DNA of 34,257 nucleotides from Candidatus Falkowbacteria bacterium HGW-Falkowbacteria-2. GTDB taxonomy: Bacteria > Patescibacteriota > Patescibacteriia > Patescibacteriales > UBA12465. The stretch covers positions 1 to 34,257 of the forward strand of contig PHAH01000001.1 in the NCBI GenBank assembly GCA_002841655.1, written 5' to 3'. The notes under the pieces were generated by a model, which did not search any database, was not told the DNA's origin, and saw only the letters and a program-made list of their open reading frames with translations. The position numbers were made by a program, and so were the translations under genes. The stretch's first letter is position 1, and each line of letters opens with the position of its first letter. This document shows positions 30,036 through 34,257 of the stretch, one piece after another.

Positions 30036-30773
30036 TTATTTTACTTCGTAGACAAGAGTCACTTCCACTCTGATTTCATTCTGCCCAGTCTGAATGCTTG
30101 GCGCCTCAATACTTTTCGCCTGATCAGCCGCCATCTCTAAACGAGCGTTAGCATACACTGGAGTTGGCATTGGCACATCAAAGCTCTCATAAACGCTCTT
30201 GACCTTGCCCAACTCAAGTCCAGCCTGAGATGCAATGAGCTCGGCTTTTTCTTTAGCCTTCTCAATTGCCAATTCTCTGGCTTGATTCTTTAATTCAAAT
30301 TCGTCATCAATGGTGAAATTTACATTATCAATCTGATTTGCGCCTTGTTCAGTGGTTTTAGCGATGACATCACCGATCTTAGCTAAGTCACGAACTTTAA
30401 TGCTGACGTTCTGAGAAATTTCATAGCCCATTAAGACTTGCCCGCGGTTCTCCATCCAATTATACACTGGTCTGAGGGAGTAGTCGGCAGTCTTTATATC
30501 CTTCTCTTCAATGCCGAGGTCAGTTAGACTCTTGATAATGGCGTTCATCTTGTTAGTACTGTCTGCAGTTGCTTCCGCTGCCGTCCTCTTTGGCTCAGTC
30601 TTTAAGCCCACGGTAATATTGGCAATATCAGCCTTAGCGTAAACAACCCCCGAGCCGCTCACTGAGAAACGGTCCTGGTTGTCACTTTTCTTTTCTAGAG
30701 CCATTGAAACAATGGCAACAGCAGCTACGGCCAGAATGCCGAGAGCGGCTAAGATAACTTGTCCTTTTTTCAT
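30036..30773 (-). CDS. SIMPL-domain (DUF541, YggE-like) protein
   Basis: 245 residues. Signal or anchor helix 5-25 (QVILAALGILAVAAVAIVS). The SIMPL domain runs from about 35 to 245: FSVSGSGVVYAKADIANITVGLKTE, the NKMNAIIKSLTDLGIEEKDIKTADYSLRPVYNW box, GYEISQNVSIKVRDLAKIGDVI, and the C-terminal ARELAIEKAKEKAELIASQAGLELGKVKSV. Such proteins sit in the envelope and are linked to oxidative or nutrient stress; the biochemical function is not established. Transcribed as a single gene. Confidence 0.92.
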   Translation of the reverse strand: MKKGQVILAALGILAVAAVAIVSMALEKKSDNQDRFSVSGSGVVYAKADIANITVGLKTEPKRTAAEATADSTNKMNAIIKSLTDLGIEEKDIKTADYSLRPVYNWMENRGQVLMGYEISQNVSIKVRDLAKIGDVIAKTTEQGANQIDNVNFTIDDEFELKNQARELAIEKAKEKAELIASQAGLELGKVKSVYESFDVPMPTPVYANARLEMAADQAKSIEAPSIQTGQNEIRVEVTLVYEVK

Positions 30774-30838
30774 AAGGTTATAAAAAATTAGTAATTATTC
30801 ATCTTTAATAACAACGTCTTAGTATAAGAAAGGTAACA

Positions 30839-32227
30839 CTAGAACAACTGAGCCTTTACCACGATGGCACTAAATACTGCGAAAAAAGCAATGATTGTAT
30901 AGATAATTACCCGTCGCCAAGCTTTAGGACGGAATTCCTTTGCCAAGGCACGTCGATTTAAAATGGTGACTAGAATAATATGGATAAGCATCGCGAAGGC
31001 ATTGATAACGGCGCCAAGCACAATCAGCGTTTTAGGCTCATAGAAATTGAAAAGGAACAGGGTGACACCAAAGAGAATCTGTGACCAGATAAAGATGTAG
31101 TATAGACGTGACAGCTTAATCTTATTATTCTTAGTTTTTCGCAACTGAATAATGGCGGCATTTTCCGACATAATACGACTGGTTGAATCCATGATGCCTA
31201 ATTGAGTCTGAAATAGCATCACGCCCACCACCAATAAGAAGATGGAGCCGATGAAAGGGTTTATCAAAGAGGATATCTGCACACCCTCGCTAATCACGAA
31301 ATTTATCCCCTGAGCATTGCCAGCTAGGCCAAAGACGGTGTTATAGGCGAGGAACATCAGCATTATCATCGAAATACTGCCAATAAACCAGAAGACAAGT
31401 AGGTGCTCCCAGTTAATTAGCCGCCACCAGTGCTTAAAGCGACTAACATTTTCCGCGGTAACCGCAAATGATTCGCCCTCCAGCTTGATAGCGGGCACTT
31501 TGCCTTTGTGAGCAAAAAGACCGGTTATTTTCTGAGAATAGTGACCCATGCCATAACCTTTTTCTTTAATATAAATAGATTGCGTTAAATTTAGATTTCC
31601 ACCAGCACCGGAGTAAGCAAAAGCGCCGAGAAAAGTGGCGATAGCAATACCTGGCGCTAAAAACCAAAAGCCTTCACCGCGACCAATGAGCCCAGAAGCG
31701 AGCACGGGCCAACTATCAGGCGCGCTCAGATAGACTGCCAACACAAAGATAAAAGGGACGCCAATAAAAATGACGGCTTTTGTGATTGTTTCCATTAAAC
31801 TGTAGATCACTCGTCCAAACGTCAGAATAAAGCCGATGAGGAGCAACAAACCAATTGCCAACCATTTAAAATCCTCCATTCCGAAGACAAAAGCTAACAC
31901 TTGCGCAGAGGCGGCCACGATACCGGGTAAACCAAAGCCAATGAAGGTGGAGAGGATGAACCAATACCCAGCTCGGGGTAAAAAGCGGGCAATACCGACA
32001 AACACACTCTCCCCTTTGACAAGAGCGTAACGCTCTATTTCCATGTTAATGAAGAACTGAAAGGTAATACCAAGCACAGCACCCCAAGCGACGCCAAGAC
32101 CATAGTTAGAAACGAGATAGGGCCAGAGAATGATTTCGCCCGATCCTAAGCCCAAAGCTAGAATTATAAAACTCGGTCCCAACATTTGTTTTAAACGTAG
32201 GGGTAAAGGGAACTTTTTTAAAGCCAT
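30839..32227 (-). CDS. Nramp-related membrane transporter lacking the DPGN motif
   Basis: 462 residues from ATG 32227 (MALKKFPLP); the upstream extension crosses a terminator. Eleven or so hydrophobic helices. Helix 1 reads GPSFIILALGLGSGEIILWPYL: at the place of the Nramp metal-binding DPGN there is GSGE (28-31). Helix 6 contains FAYSGAGGNLNLTQSIYIKEKGYGMG, in place of the canonical M-P-H. The fold (LeuT-like, Nramp superfamily) is inferred from the order GPSF, EIERYALVKGES and the Gly-rich helices. Substrate therefore unclear; divalent metal transport should not be assumed. No obvious operon partner. Confidence 0.78.
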   Translation of the reverse strand: MALKKFPLPLRLKQMLGPSFIILALGLGSGEIILWPYLVSNYGLGVAWGAVLGITFQFFINMEIERYALVKGESVFVGIARFLPRAGYWFILSTFIGFGLPGIVAASAQVLAFVFGMEDFKWLAIGLLLLIGFILTFGRVIYSLMETITKAVIFIGVPFIFVLAVYLSAPDSWPVLASGLIGRGEGFWFLAPGIAIATFLGAFAYSGAGGNLNLTQSIYIKEKGYGMGHYSQKITGLFAHKGKVPAIKLEGESFAVTAENVSRFKHWWRLINWEHLLVFWFIGSISMIMLMFLAYNTVFGLAGNAQGINFVISEGVQISSLINPFIGSIFLLVVGVMLFQTQLGIMDSTSRIMSENAAIIQLRKTKNNKIKLSRLYYIFIWSQILFGVTLFLFNFYEPKTLIVLGAVINAFAMLIHIILVTILNRRALAKEFRPKAWRRVIIYTIIAFFAVFSAIVVKAQLF

Positions 32228-32289
32228 GTTGATATAATTAATTACAATTAATTTTATTATACCAGCTGAAGACAAATAATTAAAATAAA

Positions 32290-32317
32290 AAAGGTCCAAG
32301 AAATATCCAGGACCTTT
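32290..32317 (-). terminator. Terminator of the 175-aa protein gene
   Basis: Eight-bp stem AAAGGTCC/GGACCTTT with a 12-base loop, followed by TTTTATTTTA on the minus strand. Confidence 0.82.
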
Positions 32318-32329
32318 ACGCATAGCTGC

Positions 32330-32857
32330 CTAACCAACAGCATAACTTGCTTTATTGAAACTAATTGATACAGATATCATCTTATGCTCACTAATTTTTT
32401 TAGCGATATCTACATAGACGATTATCTCAGGAGATATACCACGAAATAACATTGGAGGACGATATCTAATCTCCTCTAGAATATCCTGACCATGTTTGGT
32501 CAAGGAGTAGGTGGGCCAGCTAGTACTAAACAAGGAAACGCGCTGGCGTGTAAGACATCCTTGTTTCGATAAATCCTCAAGAAATGAGTAGTTTTCAATC
32601 GCATCTATTAAGCCATGCGATGAAGGGTAGGCGATGGCATTTAAAACGAGAAATTCATATCCTTTTAAAAAAGGTTGGAATTTTTCGTGTCCTTTTACTG
32701 CTACAAGAGTTTTTTGATGTATTTGTACCAAGCCTGCAGCATAAAGGTATTCAATTACCAACGCAACAGCATAGGTAATGTCCCATTCTGTTTTTTTCCA
32801 GTAGTGAAATAAATAGTATTTCTCCACCGGGCGTAAACTCTTTTGTTTTTCGGGCAT
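32330..32857 (-). CDS. Hypothetical protein of GPP34-like or unknown type
   Basis: 175 residues from ATG 32857 (MPEKQKSLRP). The frame is open to 32953, but the first ATG with a sensible protein is here. No signal peptide. The layout is mixed alpha/beta: a helix rich in aromatic residues (VEKYYLFHYWKKTEWDITY), a long helix VALVIEYLYAAGLVQIHQKT, and VSLFSTSWPTYSLTKHGQDILEEIRYR. The YLYAAGLVQI and TKHG pieces recall winged-helix or GPP34-like proteins, but the match is weak and no function is claimed. Divergent from mscL. Confidence 0.65.
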   Translation of the reverse strand: MPEKQKSLRPVEKYYLFHYWKKTEWDITYAVALVIEYLYAAGLVQIHQKTLVAVKGHEKFQPFLKGYEFLVLNAIAYPSSHGLIDAIENYSFLEDLSKQGCLTRQRVSLFSTSWPTYSLTKHGQDILEEIRYRPPMLFRGISPEIIVYVDIAKKISEHKMISVSISFNKASYAVG

Positions 32858-32995
32858 CGGGTGTTGAGTTTTAGTGAACTTTAAATTTGAGATTAGTTCG
32901 ATTATTATATCAATATTTGTCAAACCAGTCAATATAATTCCCTTTAATTTCAACTATTCCTGTGATATACTTTTTATATATAATATTTAAGCTAT

Positions 32996-33430
32996 ATGAA
33001 ATTTATTAAAGAATTCAAAAAATTTGCGCTGAAAGGCAATGTCATTGACCTCGCCGTCGCCGTTATTATCGGTGGTGCCTTCGGCAAAATAGTCTCTTCC
33101 CTGGTAGCTGACATCGTTATGCCCCTGATTGGGCTGATAATGGGTGGCGTTGACTTCACTGACTGGCACGTCACGCTACGCCCAGAAATCAGAAATACCT
33201 CCGATGAGGTTGCTGAGCAAGCCCTGACCATGAATACGGGAATATTTTTGCAAAACATTGTTGACTTCGTGATTATCGCCCTCTCTATCTTCGTTGCTCT
33301 GAGGGTATTAATAAGAATAAAGAATCGTTTCGCCAAAAAAGAGGAAGAAGAAGCTGCGCCGCCATCAGAACCCAGCACACAAGAAAAACTATTGATGGAG
33401 ATAAGGGACTTGTTAAAAGAAAAACAGTAA
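32996..33430 (+). CDS. mscL: Large-conductance mechanosensitive channel
   Basis: 144 residues, normal MscL length. The N-terminal amphipathic helix MKFIKEFKKFALKGN leads to TM1 VIDLAVAVIIGGAFGKIVSSLVADIVMPLIGLI, with the Gly-rich pore and the conserved Asn15 and Asp18. The periplasmic loop (about 50-75) is followed by TM2 FLQNIVDFVIIALSIFVALRVL and a charged cytoplasmic tail with EEEEAAPPSEPSTQEKLLMEIRDLL. The pentamer opens under membrane tension to release solutes during hypo-osmotic shock. Its promoter has TATACT near 32965-32980, and a bidirectional terminator follows. Confidence 0.96.
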   Translation: MKFIKEFKKFALKGNVIDLAVAVIIGGAFGKIVSSLVADIVMPLIGLIMGGVDFTDWHVTLRPEIRNTSDEVAEQALTMNTGIFLQNIVDFVIIALSIFVALRVLIRIKNRFAKKEEEEAAPPSEPSTQEKLLMEIRDLLKEKQ

Positions 33431-33434
33431 CAAA

Positions 33435-33462
33435 AAAGAGGCCCTCGATAGAGAGCCTCTTT
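33435..33462. terminator. Bidirectional terminator between mscL and the last gene
   Basis: AAAGAGGC/GCCTCTTT with inner CTC/GAG pairs and a GATA loop; T-runs on both strands. Confidence 0.87.
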
Positions 33463-33469
33463 TATCTTA

Positions 33470-34257
33470 CTATTTCGACTTTCCTTCCCAGACAATACTT
33501 AGATTATTCTGATAAGCATAACTGTTACTCAGGACATGATTATTTGTTAAATTAATTGTTCTTTCCTGTCCGGATCTATTTTTTAAACAAGACTGATCCA
33601 AGCTTTGCTGGAATAAGCCCGCCCTATTGGTAGAGTGCCCATGGCGTTTATCTACTAACACTGCTTTAAAATCATTTTCCTCAGCAAACTTTGAAATACG
33701 CGTGGTTATTGCCTGGTATAGTTTTTTTGCAGAAACTTCGGAAACAAGACTAACAGCTGGATTAGGACAATAGAGAAGATACTTTCCATCCGGCTCATCC
33801 ATCTGTAAAAGCATTGTGGTGCCGACACATTTCTCTTTTTCCTGATCAAAGAGAACGAACTCGAAATATTTATCATTCTCAAGCATTTTACGGTCTCGCG
33901 CCACACAAACATCGCCCACCATGCGAGCATGGGCATTCTCTTTATTTTTTGAGAAGTACCCCATAATAATACGATTCTTCCGTAACTTAGTCTCGTTCTT
34001 TAGTAAATCGACTTCTTTGATGTCCTCATACTTAGCGATCTCTTCTTGAAGACGGTTATAAATTGTTGCCTGCATACCTTGGACCTTCTGAGTGTCAATA
34101 CAGTTCTCTTCATCAATCACAAATAGCTCATCAATCTGTCGCTTCCAAACCTCAGGTAAATCCCCCCAATCATTTCCTTCGAACAAGGAGGCAAAATCTT
34201 TCGCTCTTTTCAAGATGCTATCGTGGCCTTGGAATATATTTTTAATTGTTTTTTCAA
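33470..34257 (-). CDS. Hypothetical protein, partial (N-terminus beyond right edge)
   Basis: At least 262 residues with the frame open to the last base. A TTG at 34213 could start it, but upstream codons remain open and coding-like (EKTIKNIFQGHDSILKRAK), so the start is outside the window. Helical Glu/Lys-rich first half (DLPEVWKRQIDELFVIDEEN, RLQEEIAKYEDIKEVDLL), then an alpha/beta second half: KYFEFVLFDQEKEKCVGTTMLL, KYLLYCPNPA and FAEENDFKAVLVDKRHGHST. The strand-helix order is reminiscent of GNAT-like folds, but no acetyl-CoA motif is evident. The family is not recognised. Confidence 0.7.
   Translation of the reverse strand, partial: EKTIKNIFQGHDSILKRAKDFASLFEGNDWGDLPEVWKRQIDELFVIDEENCIDTQKVQGMQATIYNRLQEEIAKYEDIKEVDLLKNETKLRKNRIIMGYFSKNKENAHARMVGDVCVARDRKMLENDKYFEFVLFDQEKEKCVGTTMLLQMDEPDGKYLLYCPNPAVSLVSEVSAKKLYQAITTRISKFAEENDFKAVLVDKRHGHSTNRAGLFQQSLDQSCLKNRSGQERTINLTNNHVLSNSYAYQNNLSIVWEGKSK

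Noticed and set aside
1..34257. Recoded UGA codons or CRISPR array
   Set aside because: TGA ends several genes normally (8413, 10732, 15511), and no regularly spaced direct repeats of CRISPR type or cas genes are present.

Overview
The window reads as a piece of a small-genome bacterium of the Candidate Phyla Radiation (Patescibacteria, Parcubacteria-like). The reasons are a large S-layer-like surface protein, a DUF5667-type protein next to an ECF sigma factor, SipW/archaeal-type signal peptidases paired with TasA/camelysin-like secreted proteins, many short lineage-specific membrane proteins, and almost no recognisable Shine-Dalgarno sequences. TGA is used as an ordinary stop (for example at 8411-8413), so the UGA=Gly code of Gracilibacteria/SR1 does not apply. 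The phylum call is an inference from gene content; no rRNA gene is present.

Layout. 1-2420: three small multi-pass membrane proteins of similar architecture and one very acidic protein, all minus strand. 2522-9173: a cell-surface block with the S-layer-like protein, a 600-bp gene-free and highly structured stretch, a DUF5667-type membrane protein and an ECF sigma factor, interrupted by an RNA-rich locus (7590-8550). That locus holds a tRNA-like domain, a 14-bp inverted repeat, near-consensus promoters and three copies of one terminator hairpin. 9354-9717: a small HTH protein whose leader carries a palindrome, TTAAGTC-N12-GACTTAA, that recurs in front of the RNA locus. 9714-11897: an operon of two SipW-type peptidases interleaved with two TasA/camelysin-like proteins, behind a terminator-like leader hairpin. 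12125-12406: HU. 12710-13546: an outer-membrane-protein-like gene with a Bacteroidetes-style signal peptide. 13689-16604: AlkD-type DNA glycosylase, RlmH, a membrane-anchored propeller-like protein and small proteins. 16725-21309: an MFS transporter, a ZnuABC-type metal importer whose permease lacks its middle, and a membrane metallophosphoesterase. 21409-27307: PhoH-like ATPase, ABC-F protein, DUF378 protein, YceI lipoprotein, and an HxlR regulator with its flavodoxin-like oxidoreductase. 27376-34257: P3B-type P-type ATPase, SIMPL protein, an Nramp-like transporter without the DPGN motif, MscL and a partial gene at the right edge.

How parts may work together. The sigma factor, DUF5667 protein and S-layer protein look like an envelope regulon. 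The SipW/TasA operon should export and process surface fibre-like proteins. ZnuABC, the P3B ATPase and the Nramp-like protein are three metal-transport functions. HxlR, the oxidoreductase and YceI form a divergent redox or electrophile-response module with overlapping promoters.

The least explained parts are the 7590-8550 RNA locus with its shared palindrome, the structured leader at 6107-6706, the tandem hairpins at 14447-14567, and the internally deleted ZnuB. Transcription is mostly organised as short units, each closed by a clear intrinsic terminator.
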